NCBI GenBank assembly: GCA_023957125.1
Contig: JAMLHL010000002.1
Coordinates: 1 to 64,000 of the forward strand
Source: Chitinophagaceae bacterium
Lineage (GTDB): Bacteria > Bacteroidota > Bacteroidia > Chitinophagales > Chitinophagaceae
Direction: 5' to 3'
DNA: 64,000 nt
The stretch's first letter is position 1; each line of letters starts with the position of its first letter. Positions 55,990 through 63,809 of the stretch are shown here, piece by piece. The translations under genes were made by a program, and so were the position numbers. The notes beneath the pieces are model-generated. The model was not told the origin of the DNA. It did not search any database and was given only the letters and a program-made list of their open reading frames with translations.

Positions 55990-56085
55990 CTAAAACTGCC
56001 AGCCCAGTTTGATTATTAACCGGTTCAGGCTGTATGTGAACTTTTGTATATCCACCGTTTCCTTTGGGGCGATGGCATATTGGAT
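55990..56085 (-). pseudogene. C-terminal fragment of an outer-membrane beta-barrel protein
   Basis: Directly after the stop of the next barrel gene, a different frame without a start codon reads KETVDIQKFTYSLNRLIIKLGWQF and stops at 55990. Alternation of polar and hydrophobic residues and the terminal Phe are those of the last strands of an outer-membrane barrel. Either a leftover of a second barrel gene or the original C-terminus of the neighbour, cut off by a frameshift. Confidence 0.4.
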
Positions 56086-57530
56086 TATTTTTTACCCAGT
56101 ATCCATTCCGCCTTCAACCCCGCGTATATAAAATGCTGATCCGCGTTTGCGGACAACTTAAGCAGACGCGTAAGGTCGTACTGAACCCGGGGTCCGATAT
56201 AAAGCGGGCGGCGACTATTGGCAAAAATGGTTACGGAACTACCCGCATATATCCCTGCCCGCATTTTGTTGAACAGGGCCTTGTCTTTATAATACGATCC
56301 GGTTTGCGCGTCATAATGCACCGCTGTTGTATTTATCATTCGCGAAAGGGATAACCCGCCGTTCAACTGCAGAGGAAATATAGCGAACCGGTTGAACTGC
56401 CACTGTATGCCTACCGGCACTTCAACAAAATGATAGCGGTTAACGTAATTGATATGTTGCCCGCCGGGATAGTACCCTGCATAACTTGCGTTCGCGTTAT
56501 TAAGCGTATAATTCAGCATAAACCGGTAGCTGTTGATATCATTTCCTACCATCCTGCCGGTTGAATAATAACTATACTGCAACCCGCCTGTAAGAGCCAT
56601 TCGCGGATTCACTTTCCATTTTACAAAACCGCCGGACTGCCAGGCTAATCCTTCTCTTACCGGAGAGGCGGGAGGAGGCAGCGCGGTAACCATGTTGTTG
56701 TTGTTGTTTTGCCAGTTAGGATAACCTGGGTTGTTCGTGGTGTTAGGATCGTTGGGCATGGCATTCATGTTCGTTTCTTTTTCATTGCCATCTCCAAAAA
56801 GACCGGATAAGCCCCCCGTAAGAGATGCTACGCCGCCGCCCCCGGAAATACCCCATTCCCAGACTTTCTTTTTTGCCAATTTAACCGGAGCATTCGCGGC
56901 AACATCGTCCTGGTGAACGCCTTTCAGGACTCGGTCCGTTTCGATTTCGGGAAGGGATAAAGTTTTGCCGGTAACAAACTGTAGCGCCGCTAGGGGAGGG
57001 GTAATCACCAAAGCTTTATTGCCGGCCGGAAGGGTCTCTTCGCCAGCCGGAAAAGCCGCCTTCGTTTTATCACTTTCTTTCACCGGATAGGGTCCTCGTA
57101 TTCCCCCAATAGCAACCGGCATACCGGTATGATCAGATGCCGGTAACTGCGCAGCAGGCCGGGCCTGTTGTTGGGGGTTACCCGGCATCTGAACGTTTAC
57201 CGGTGGCTTCAAGGAATGCTGTGATCCGTTTGAAGCGTGGGCATCAGAACCTGAACCGTGCTTATCTAAGTTGGCATCTAACGTGTTGTTGCCGGCTGCG
57301 GCTGATGCGGCGAAATCACCCCGTTTGGGCCGATTTTTATAATACTGCAGCAGCCCGTAACCGCCTGTTCCTAACAGTAACAGGCTCAGCGGAATCCATA
57401 TAAACGCTCTTCTACGAGTCTTTTCTTTTCGTATCCTGCTGCTTACTTTGGGCCATACTTCCTCGGATGGCTTTAACCGCAGCTCAGCAAAAAGCTGTTG
57501 CACCTGTTTTTCAAAATCATTTTCCGGCAT
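56085..57530 (-). CDS. Membrane-spanning protein with C-terminal outer-membrane-type beta-barrel
   Basis: About 481 residues from the ATG at 57530, which lies one base after the sigma factor stop (TAATATG coupling); a TTG at 57551 would add seven residues. N-terminal 40 residues are charged and cytoplasmic, one TM follows (about 42-60, FIWIPLSLLLLGTGGYGLL), then a Pro/Ala-rich periplasmic stretch to about 220, then a beta-barrel-like region (LTGGLQYSYYSTGR, HFVEVPVGIQWQFNRFAIFPLQLNGGLSL). The layout, directly behind an ECF sigma gene, suggests a sigma-controlling protein fused to a porin-like domain. Role is inferred from order only. Confidence 0.8.
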   Translation of the reverse strand: MPENDFEKQVQQLFAELRLKPSEEVWPKVSSRIRKEKTRRRAFIWIPLSLLLLGTGGYGLLQYYKNRPKRGDFAASAAAGNNTLDANLDKHGSGSDAHASNGSQHSLKPPVNVQMPGNPQQQARPAAQLPASDHTGMPVAIGGIRGPYPVKESDKTKAAFPAGEETLPAGNKALVITPPLAALQFVTGKTLSLPEIETDRVLKGVHQDDVAANAPVKLAKKKVWEWGISGGGGVASLTGGLSGLFGDGNEKETNMNAMPNDPNTTNNPGYPNWQNNNNNMVTALPPPASPVREGLAWQSGGFVKWKVNPRMALTGGLQYSYYSTGRMVGNDINSYRFMLNYTLNNANASYAGYYPGGQHINYVNRYHFVEVPVGIQWQFNRFAIFPLQLNGGLSLSRMINTTAVHYDAQTGSYYKDKALFNKMRAGIYAGSSVTIFANSRRPLYIGPRVQYDLTRLLKLSANADQHFIYAGLKAEWILGKK

Positions 57531-57531
57531 A

Positions 57532-58080
57532 TTATCCCAGTTTTGATTCAACAGAATGTTTTTCTATCCAACTGATCAGCAAATTTCTCGCCCGCATGTA
57601 CTGAGAGCGGGAAGTACCCTCACTGATCCCCAGTATTTCCCCTATCTCTACATGCGTATATCCTTCCACCGCATGCATATTAAAGACCGTTTGGTACCCG
57701 GCAGGCAGTTGTCTTACCAGGTTGACCAGCTCTTTTGTTTGTATATATACCTGCGGATCATCTTCCGACACCAGATGGAGCGTAAGGTCTGTGAATGAAA
57801 GGTCGTACTGGTATTTGCTGCTTTGTTTAAGATAATTAATAGCTGTATTGACCATAATGCGCCTTATCCAGGCCCCCAGTTCTCCTTCGGAACGGTACTG
57901 GCGCAGGTATTTAAAAACTTTTACAAAGCCGTCCTGCAACACATCTTCCGCATCGGCAAGGGATTTGGTATAACGGTAGCAGATACCCAGCATCTGCCCG
58001 GCATACAAATCATAGAGCTGTTGCTGGGCAGCAGTCTTCCCTCTCAGGCAATCTTTTACTAATTGTTGATCATCTATCAT
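57532..58080 (-). CDS. ECF RNA polymerase sigma factor
   Basis: 182 residues. Sigma region 2 at about 25-95 (LYAGQMLGICYRYTKSLADAEDVLQDGFVKVFKYL) and region 4 at about 120-175 (LPAGYQTVFNMHAVEGYTHVEIGEILGISEGTSRSQ). ATG start at 58080. It is translationally coupled to the TM/barrel protein downstream and is preceded by a 24-bp palindrome. It differs clearly from the sigma at 7.7-8.3 kb and is not next to a SusC gene, so it likely reads an envelope signal. Confidence 0.92.
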   Translation of the reverse strand: MIDDQQLVKDCLRGKTAAQQQLYDLYAGQMLGICYRYTKSLADAEDVLQDGFVKVFKYLRQYRSEGELGAWIRRIMVNTAINYLKQSSKYQYDLSFTDLTLHLVSEDDPQVYIQTKELVNLVRQLPAGYQTVFNMHAVEGYTHVEIGEILGISEGTSRSQYMRARNLLISWIEKHSVESKLG

Positions 58081-58103
58081 CCCGTTCGAACATTATGCTG
58101 ACA

Positions 58104-58127
58104 ATGCAACCGTTTAAATCGTTGCAT
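58104..58127. promoter_or_regulatory. 24-bp palindrome upstream of the ECF sigma operon
   Basis: ATGCAAC (58104-58110) and GTTGCAT (58121-58127) around a 10-bp AT-rich centre. It lies 24-47 bp upstream of the sigma start and just after the VapC stop, so it is an operator or a weak hairpin at the end of the toxin transcript. No T-run follows on the minus strand. Confidence 0.4.
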
Positions 58128-58139
58128 CGCAGTACACAA

Positions 58140-58562
58140 TTATCGTGGCGCATGCCTCACCAGGAAAGCTTCGGGCGTCAATACCTCCATCTGTGCAAAA
58201 TAGAAATCGTTCAAATCATTTGTTACGATATGCTCACAGCCGGCATGCAACGCGCAATAATACTGTAAAGCATCTTCAAAATCGTGGGCCTGCTTATTTT
58301 GAATCGCCATTTTCGCTTCCCTTTCCCCGCAATCCGCTACTTCAATATGCTCCAATAAAAGCGCTATTTTATTGCGGGCAGCAACGGTGCCGTGTTTTTT
58401 TTCGGCAAAATAGAAAGCGATGGCGAGACATACGGGTGAAGTGACCAGCGAAAAACCGCCATACCGGGTAAGACTTAACAGCCTTGCCGTATAAGGAAAA
58501 AGAGGATATTCCTTATTTAAAACAGAGATAAAAATATTGGCATCCAAAAAAATACGCATCAT
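58140..58562 (-). CDS. PIN-domain ribonuclease toxin (VapC-like)
   Basis: 140 residues. PIN-fold acidic residues: Asp of FLDANIFISVL (residue 7), Asp of HDFEDALQYY, and Asp of IVTNDLNDF. Cleaves RNA, normally held inactive by the partner antitoxin. Its start overlaps the antitoxin stop by 4 bp (58559-58562), so they are co-translated. Cytoplasmic. The RNA target is unknown. Confidence 0.9.
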   Translation of the reverse strand: MMRIFLDANIFISVLNKEYPLFPYTARLLSLTRYGGFSLVTSPVCLAIAFYFAEKKHGTVAARNKIALLLEHIEVADCGEREAKMAIQNKQAHDFEDALQYYCALHAGCEHIVTNDLNDFYFAQMEVLTPEAFLVRHAPR

Positions 58563-58822
58563 TTTTTCTTTCTGTTTTCGAAATACTCCGCTTTGCGCTT
58601 TTTATTGCTTTTGGGACGGGTGATATATTCGGCCTCTCCTTCAGAAACCATGCTAACCCAGTCCTCAACAGGAAAATCCTCAATATTGTTGTAACCTCCG
58701 CTGGTAAGCTTGCGAAGCAGGATTTCCGTAAGACGGCTAAGGCTTATTCCCTGGCCCGCAGCGTATTCTTTTGCCTGCTGAATGATTTTGGTATCAAAAC
58801 TTAAAGTGACTTTAGTATCCAT
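58559..58822 (-). CDS. VapB-type antitoxin (ribbon-helix-helix, DUF6364-like)
   Basis: 87 residues. N-terminal ribbon-helix-helix (VTLSFDTKIIQQAKEYAAGQGISLSRLTEILLRKL, about 4-40) binds DNA; the C-terminal tail (PVEDWVSMVSEGE, then KSNKKRKAEYFENRKKK) should bind and block the PIN toxin encoded next. The pair autoregulates through the operator just upstream. The start ATG at 58822 lies 20 bp after the -7 box. Confidence 0.88.
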   Translation of the reverse strand: MDTKVTLSFDTKIIQQAKEYAAGQGISLSRLTEILLRKLTSGGYNNIEDFPVEDWVSMVSEGEAEYITRPKSNKKRKAEYFENRKKK

Positions 58823-58841
58823 GGCGCATTGCTTTATACTA

Positions 58842-58866
58842 CAAAGATAATAAATTTATACGTATA
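58842..58866 (-). promoter_or_regulatory. Promoter and operator of the vapBC-type pair
   Basis: On the minus strand, TATCTTTG (58842-58849, exact TAnnTTTG) precedes the antitoxin start by 19 bp. Upstream of it, within the -7/-33 spacer, lies the perfect 10-bp palindrome TATACGTATA (58857-58866). Placement is that of an autorepressor site for the ribbon-helix-helix antitoxin. Confidence 0.6.
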
Positions 58867-58918
58867 GAAATAATATGGATGAAAATGAAAGTTCCTGTAA
58901 AATGGATAATACCGGGAA

Positions 58919-59308
58919 TCAGGAGCTATTGTTAGTTCCGCCACGGTTTACCAGCAGGCAATAATCGTGCTCAAGGGAAAGGTAGCCGTATTCATAACAG
59001 AAAAAGTAGGTGAGTCCTTTTTGGGTGATATGGGTATGGGTGATGTATTGAAAATTGAAGCCTTTCTCAGCCAGTTTTTTCCGCGATGCCCTGGCTGTTT
59101 CTTTACCGCTGGGGATCAGTTCTTCGAGTATCTGCCGGTTTCTGCGAAGGATGGCGTTGATGTTTCTTACGAAACCCGAGCTTTGACTGTAACGTTTGTT
59201 ATTAAACGCGTTACGGCACCAATCGTCACAGAATTTTTTGTCAATCCTGCCTTTAACCGGCTTGCCGCAATACAGGCAATACCGTTGTTCGTCGGGGGTG
59301 TTGGTCAT
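58919..59308 (-). CDS. Small zinc-ribbon protein of unknown function
   Basis: 129 residues. N-terminal zinc knuckle: CLYCGK, then CDDWCRNAF, four Cys with the spacing CxxC...CxxxC. The middle is basic and helical (ILRRNRQILEELIP), the end hydrophobic (FFCYEYGYLSL). I recognise the N-terminus as the DUF2116-like group found widely in Bacteroidota, with no function known. Next to ssb but on the opposite strand; the space between the two holds phased repeats. Confidence 0.82.
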   Translation of the reverse strand: MTNTPDEQRYCLYCGKPVKGRIDKKFCDDWCRNAFNNKRYSQSSGFVRNINAILRRNRQILEELIPSGKETARASRKKLAEKGFNFQYITHTHITQKGLTYFFCYEYGYLSLEHDYCLLVNRGGTNNSS

Positions 59309-59420
59309 AAGTTATGGCTTTACAGTGAAACGGTATCCGCCACGATATACCGGAACCGGCTAAACTAAAGTTAAGCTATTTATTTATTTCAATACTTAAA
59401 ACAGATCTCAATTATCCGTT

Positions 59421-59460
59421 TTTAAACGCTTATAAGCGACTATAAACGAATTTAAGCGAC
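59421..59460. repeat. Four phased 10-bp repeats, consensus TWTAARCGMN
   Basis: Units TTTAAACGCT, TATAAGCGAC, TATAAACGAA and TTTAAGCGAC follow each other with no gap at 59421-59460, one per turn of the helix. Position 6 alternates A,G,A,G. The first two units together make the perfect 12-bp palindrome CGCTTATAAGCG (59427-59438). Lies in the divergent region before ssb. Confidence 0.75.
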
Positions 59461-59580
59461 TAAATACCGGCTACCAGGCCCGCAGGAAACCATCTTTGTG
59501 GGGTCAAATGAACAGCGCTTTTCAAAGACAGCTATTAAAGTCCCGGTGGGATGTTTTTTTAACAACTAAAATCTACTAAC

Positions 59581-59928
59581 ATGAATGCTCTTCAAAACAA
59601 GGTACAACTGATCGGTAATTTAGGCAGCGACCCCGATGTACGCAACACCGAATCCGGTAAAAAAATGGCCCGTGTATCCATTGCCACCAACGAGAATTAC
59701 CGGAATGCCAAAGGCGAAACGATAAAAGAAACGCAATGGCACAATGCCATCGCCTGGGGGAAAAATGCCGAACTGATGGAAAAATACCTGACTAAAGGCA
59801 GCCAGGTAGCCATTGAAGGAAAACTGGTCAGCCGGAATTATGTTGATAAAGAAGGAGTAAAACGGTATGTTACGGAAGTACAGGTAAATGATATCCTGTT
59901 TCTAAACGGACGGAACAACGGAAAATAA
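59581..59928 (+). CDS. ssb: Single-stranded DNA-binding protein
   Basis: 115 residues, OB fold: VQLIGNLGSDPDVRNTESGKKMARVSIATNE, ETQWHNAIAWGKNAELMEKYLTKGSQVAIEGKL and VQVNDILFLNGR. Short for an SSB: it lacks the Gly/Pro-rich linker and the acidic C-terminal tip (usually DDDxPF) that recruits replication partners, since the frame ends at NGRNNGK. It may therefore be a secondary, perhaps competence-type, SSB rather than the main replication protein. Followed by a MITE-like inverted-repeat element. Confidence 0.93.
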   Translation: MNALQNKVQLIGNLGSDPDVRNTESGKKMARVSIATNENYRNAKGETIKETQWHNAIAWGKNAELMEKYLTKGSQVAIEGKLVSRNYVDKEGVKRYVTEVQVNDILFLNGRNNGK

Positions 59929-59950
59929 ATTAGCGCTTGTCCTCCAATAA

Positions 59951-60094
59951 AAGAGGCTGTCTCCCAAAAGGGTGCAAATTGATTTTATCAGGAAAGCCCG
60001 CAAACGCTCCATCGTGGCATCAAATCAGCACTTTGTGAAACGTTGTTTATTCAGGGGCTTTTGGCGAATAACGCTTTGGAGACGGCTTCTTTTT
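59951..60094. repeat. MITE-like element with GAGGCTGTCTC-type terminal inverted repeats
   Basis: Left arm at 59952-59970 (AGAGGCTGTCTCCCAAAAG) and right arm at 60073-60091 (CTTTGGAGACGGCTTCTTT) are imperfect inverted repeats about 140 bp apart. Inner AAAGCCC/GGGGCTTT pair adds a second fold. GAGGCTGTCTC-ending elements are widespread in Bacteroidota, in my recollection. With an A-run on the left and seven Ts on the right it also serves as terminator between convergent ssb and thiolase. Confidence 0.6.
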
Positions 60095-61276
60095 TTATTC
60101 TAAATTTTCTATCACCATGGCACTGGCGCCCCCGCCGCCATTGCAGATTCCCGCGGCGCCGTACCGCGCTTTGTTTTGTTTCAATACATGAATAAGGGTA
60201 ACAACAATTCTTGCCCCGCTTGCTCCAAGCGGGTGTCCCAAAGAAACGGCGCCCCCGTTCACGTTTACCCTCGAAGGATCAAGATGCATCCTTCTGCTGT
60301 TTTCAATACCCACCACACTAAACGCCTCATTGATCTCCCAGAAGCCAATGTCCTCCATCGCCAACCCTGCTTTCGAAACTGCTTTGGGGAGGGCAATAGC
60401 CGGTGTGGTGGTAAACCATTCCGGCGCCTGCCCGGCATCGGCGTGAGACAGTATCCGGGCGATCGGCTTTATTTTCAATTCCTCTGCTTTTTCGCGGCTC
60501 ATCAATACCAGGGCGGCAGCGCCGTCATTCATAGTACTGGCATTGGCGGCAGTAACAGTTCCGTCCTTTTGAAAAGCGGGTTTAAGGGAGGTGATTTTAT
60601 CAAATTTTACATTAAACGGTTCCTCATCTTTATCAATCCTGACGGCTTCTCCTTTTGGCTGCCATATCTCCACGGGTACGATCTCATCGGCAAAATAATG
60701 ATTTGCCCAGGCGGTCTGGCTTCGTTTATAGCTTTCTATGGCAAATGCATCCTGGTCCCCACGGGTGATACCACAGGTTTTTGCACACAATTCAGCGGCG
60801 TTACCCATCGCTTCGCCATCATACACATCCGTTAATCCGTCTTTGGCCAACCCATCTATCAATGTAACATTTCCATACTTTCTGCCCCAACGCATTTGTT
60901 CAACATAAAAGGGAGCCCTGCTCATGCTCTCCATGCCACCCGCCACCGCAATTTCCGCATCCCCAAGCGCTATGCTCTGCGCCGCAAGGGCGATGGCTTT
61001 CATCCCACTGGCACAAACCTTATTGACCGTAGTGCAATTTGCTTCATTGGGTAGTCCTGCAAATTTAGCTGCCTGTCTTGCCGGCGCCTGCCCCAGGTTG
61101 GCCTGTATCACGCAGCCCATCAACACCTCCTGCACCCGTTCCGGACCTATTCCGGCTCTTTCCACTGCTCCTTTTATTGCGATAGCGCCTAACCGGGTGG
61201 CGGATACATCCTTTAGTACCCCGCCGAAACTGCCGATGGGAGTTCGTACGGCAGAAATGATAACAACTTCTTTCAT
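60095..61276 (-). CDS. Acetyl-CoA C-acetyltransferase (thiolase)
   Basis: About 393 residues from the ATG at 61276, which opens MKEVVIISAVRTPIGSFGG, the family start; the frame extends upstream to 61384 but only with unrelated residues. Catalytic Cys in NKVCASGMKA (about 88), His in GGAVSLGHPLGASGARI (about 350), second Cys in GICNGGGGASA (about 380). Condenses or splits acetyl-CoA and acyl-CoA in fatty acid or ketone metabolism. Cytoplasmic. No adjacent partner genes. Confidence 0.96.
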   Translation of the reverse strand: MKEVVIISAVRTPIGSFGGVLKDVSATRLGAIAIKGAVERAGIGPERVQEVLMGCVIQANLGQAPARQAAKFAGLPNEANCTTVNKVCASGMKAIALAAQSIALGDAEIAVAGGMESMSRAPFYVEQMRWGRKYGNVTLIDGLAKDGLTDVYDGEAMGNAAELCAKTCGITRGDQDAFAIESYKRSQTAWANHYFADEIVPVEIWQPKGEAVRIDKDEEPFNVKFDKITSLKPAFQKDGTVTAANASTMNDGAAALVLMSREKAEELKIKPIARILSHADAGQAPEWFTTTPAIALPKAVSKAGLAMEDIGFWEINEAFSVVGIENSRRMHLDPSRVNVNGGAVSLGHPLGASGARIVVTLIHVLKQNKARYGAAGICNGGGGASAMVIENLE

Positions 61277-61552
61277 CGGTAATATATTTAGTTTTTGCAT
61301 GACCATTGGACAGAGCGCCTTATTTTTCCGACCCCGTAAAAAACAACGCCTTTCATGATCTGTGTCCGGGTTACAGCGTTCCAAAGATAACCAAAGCCCC
61401 GTGTAAAGATCATTTAAAACCCGGGAAAACCTGCCGGTCGCCTCCTCAATAATGAATGAAGCGCAAAAACAGGATTAACCTAAGCTAAAATTTGTTGCCC
61501 GTGCAATATTCATGAAGGATCAGGGTTTGTAATTTTTAATCCCGGTCATTTT

Positions 61553-62077
61553 ATGGTAGCCTTTATTCCCCCCGAGCCCCGATACAACAGTTTTGAAATT
61601 CCAGCCCGGATTTCAAAAGATCACCTGTTTGAAAACTTTGTTTTAAACCACCTGTTCCCTTCCGGACTATATACCTGTATCCCGCAGACCGGATATTTTA
61701 AAAACACCGGGCGGTTTCCTAAAAAGATATTAACCAACCGGCTGCTGCTGCGGGACAATACCAGCGGTTTTGAATTTCACGTAGCATGTAAATATCATTT
61801 CGGGTTCATAGCCAATAGTTTCACGTTTTCAAAAATGCTGCCGGTGGGATCTTATAAAGGAGAAACCGACCGGCCGTTGATCTGGATCTTAGGATTAGGA
61901 GGAACTGCCGAAGCACCCCTTGAATTATTTTTAGTGAATACTGAAGTCTGTCCTTATGTGCATTTGCATAAGCGGCACCTCGCAGGAAAAGCTATATCCG
62001 CCACCGTACCCGTAGAACCTGCAAGCCTGTTAAAGCAACTTCTTCCCACCGGGTTTTTGTCAAAAAGGATAGCGTAA
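61553..62077 (+). CDS. Conserved-looking protein of unknown function
   Basis: 174 residues from the ATG at 61553. The sequence is mostly alternating strands: FENFVLNHLFPSGLY, FEFHVACKYHFGFIA and PLIWILGLGGTAEAPLELFLV, then a short helical end. The pattern and the EFHVACKYHFG piece could suit a nuclease-like fold, but no motif is certain. No signal peptide or TM. Single gene; nothing in its surroundings suggests a role. Confidence 0.7.
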   Translation: MVAFIPPEPRYNSFEIPARISKDHLFENFVLNHLFPSGLYTCIPQTGYFKNTGRFPKKILTNRLLLRDNTSGFEFHVACKYHFGFIANSFTFSKMLPVGSYKGETDRPLIWILGLGGTAEAPLELFLVNTEVCPYVHLHKRHLAGKAISATVPVEPASLLKQLLPTGFLSKRIA

Positions 62078-62574
62078 ATAGATCCGTTGGAGACAATTTT
62101 ACCGGAACACATCCACACTAAAACCTGAAACCAAAACTTGAAACATTTGGAAAAGACGGCTTGTCTGTTTACCAAAATTTGGTAGCCTTGGAATCAAGAA
62201 AACGGAATTGCCCAACACATCTGGTCGCACAGAATAATGGAACCATCATCATAAAAAACAATCGCACAGGTAGTTTATGTAAAAATGCGGGCCGACGGAA
62301 GACGTTCTTCCACCTTTGGTTCTTTGTTCAACTATAGTTCCGGCATACGAAATACAATCAGCCTTAACTTAAAATTATGTGGTTCATCCTAAGAAAAATA
62401 TTATACCCTTCTACTAACCCACTTTCTTCATGTTCAATTTTTTATTAATTTTATTGCCTGATCCGATTCACATTTTGTTTTACCTTAATCAGAAGCCTCA
62501 TCTTATTACTTCCTTGTACCTTTTGAATTCCGGTTATAAGTAAATTATTTTATCACTCATATTTCAATTAAATC
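62078..62574. other. Long non-coding region with two palindromes
   Basis: 497 bp before the EF-hand lipoprotein gene. No gene seen. It holds TACCAAA-A-TTTGGTA (62170-62184) and GGAAGA-CGT-TCTTCC (62297-62311), both perfect, plus a simple repeat near 62125. A TACCTTTTG at about 62516 is near the -7 consensus with one base too many. Confidence 0.4.
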
Positions 62575-63240
62575 ATGAAAACAAATTACATTTTTATGGC
62601 GTTGGGTGCTTTCGCCCTGGCAGCTTCGGGTTGTAACGGCTCACAGGAAAAGGAAGAAGATACTGTTGCTCAAACCGCTCCGGAAGAAGTGTATGAAGCC
62701 CGGCTTCAATCACTGAATGCCGATATCACTAAAACGCAAACCACCGGTACGGCTCGTTTTATTATTTCCGGAGACACTTTAACTGCCGTTATCAACGTTC
62801 AGAACGCACCCGCGGAGATGGAACACTGGCAACACTTTCACGGCTTTGTAAACGACAGCGTGGCCACCTGCGCCTCGGCTGAGCAGGATAAAAACGGAGA
62901 TGGCATAGTGGATGTAACAGAAACGGAACCCGTATCCGGCACTACGATGGTCCCTTTCAACGCCCGGCCGGCAGACATGCAGTTGGGTAGCGATACCTAT
63001 CCCCGATCCGGTGCAGATGGTTCCTATCAGTATGAAGTGAAAGTGCCGCTGTCCCAACTGGAAGGCGCATTTGCCAAATCTTTCGGAGATTCGGCATTGC
63101 ATTTAGACCGGAGGGTATTGTATATTCATGGTGTGCCAACAGACACAAAATTACCGGCTTCCGTGGCTTCAGTAGGAGATATCCCTGCCCAGGTAACTTT
63201 ACCCATCGCCTGCGGAAAAATAGAAAAAGTAGCCAATTAG
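62575..63240 (+). CDS. Lipoprotein with EF-hand-like loop, possible CHRD-like fold
   Basis: 221 residues. Lipobox AASGC near residue 20. The middle, ARFIISGDTLTAVINVQNAP followed by EHWQHFHGF, resembles CHRD-type strand pairs with a His-rich metal-binding patch. Residues around 103-114 (DKNGDGIVDVTE) match the calcium-binding EF-hand loop DxNxDGxxxxxE. A second His-rich edge sits near LHLDRRVLYIHG. Function unknown; the periplasmic or surface location and metal-type motifs are the only clues. Confidence 0.8.
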   Translation: MKTNYIFMALGAFALAASGCNGSQEKEEDTVAQTAPEEVYEARLQSLNADITKTQTTGTARFIISGDTLTAVINVQNAPAEMEHWQHFHGFVNDSVATCASAEQDKNGDGIVDVTETEPVSGTTMVPFNARPADMQLGSDTYPRSGADGSYQYEVKVPLSQLEGAFAKSFGDSALHLDRRVLYIHGVPTDTKLPASVASVGDIPAQVTLPIACGKIEKVAN

Positions 63241-63359
63241 GGTTTTACATACCTCTTGTGCGATAACTGCAAGGGCAAATCTCTGAACGTTGGTGTAACT
63301 AATGCCAGGCTATTTTTTGCCACCACATCGCCAAACCTTTTGTTGTGCGTTCGGCAAGG

Positions 63360-63668
63360 TTAGTAAGCGAATTTTCCACCTTTTAGTTCCACGTTAAAAT
63401 TCACTTTTGCGTCCAACGCTTTGAAAACTTTGAGTATGGTTGCAAACCTTGCATCAGTTGCACTATTTTCAATTTTTGAAATTTGAGCTTTTTTCACGCC
63501 CACTAATTCGCCCAGTTGTTCTTGTGTCAAATTTCTTTCAAGGCGAACTTGTTTTATAGTTTGTCCAAGTAAGTCAAGTCGTAATTCGTTCTCAAATTCG
63601 TTACGTTTTTGAGTTCCTTTTTTACCAATGTATTTGTCGGTCAGTTCGTCTAAACTATATGTTTTCAT
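63360..63668 (-). CDS. XRE-family antitoxin-like regulator (HigA-like)
   Basis: 102 residues from the ATG at 63668. Helix-turn-helix of the Cro/XRE type at about residues 45-80: LGQTIKQVRLERNLTQEQLGELVGVKKAQISKIEN, then the ILKVFKALDAKVNFNVEL ending. HigA-type antitoxins of Bacteroidota end this way. The frame stays open upstream to TTG 63773 (35 extra residues) with a stretch that might be the end of a toxin or a read-through; no intact HigB toxin is visible. Confidence 0.85.
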   Translation of the reverse strand: MKTYSLDELTDKYIGKKGTQKRNEFENELRLDLLGQTIKQVRLERNLTQEQLGELVGVKKAQISKIENSATDARFATILKVFKALDAKVNFNVELKGGKFAY

Positions 63669-63809
63669 AAACAATAAATTTCCGCTTTCGTCTACAAAAT
63701 TTCGGACAAGCAATTTTCCGTCTTTTGATTTCCCAACTCTAATTCTGTCAATAGAACAAGAACTGTAAATCAAAGGGAATAAAAAATTGCCATTTTGAAA
63801 AATAGGTTT

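Noticed and set aside
61277..61384. N-terminal extension of the thiolase
   Set aside because: The 36 extra residues are Arg/Cys-rich and unlike any thiolase; the family start MKEVVIISAVRTPIG is at 61276.
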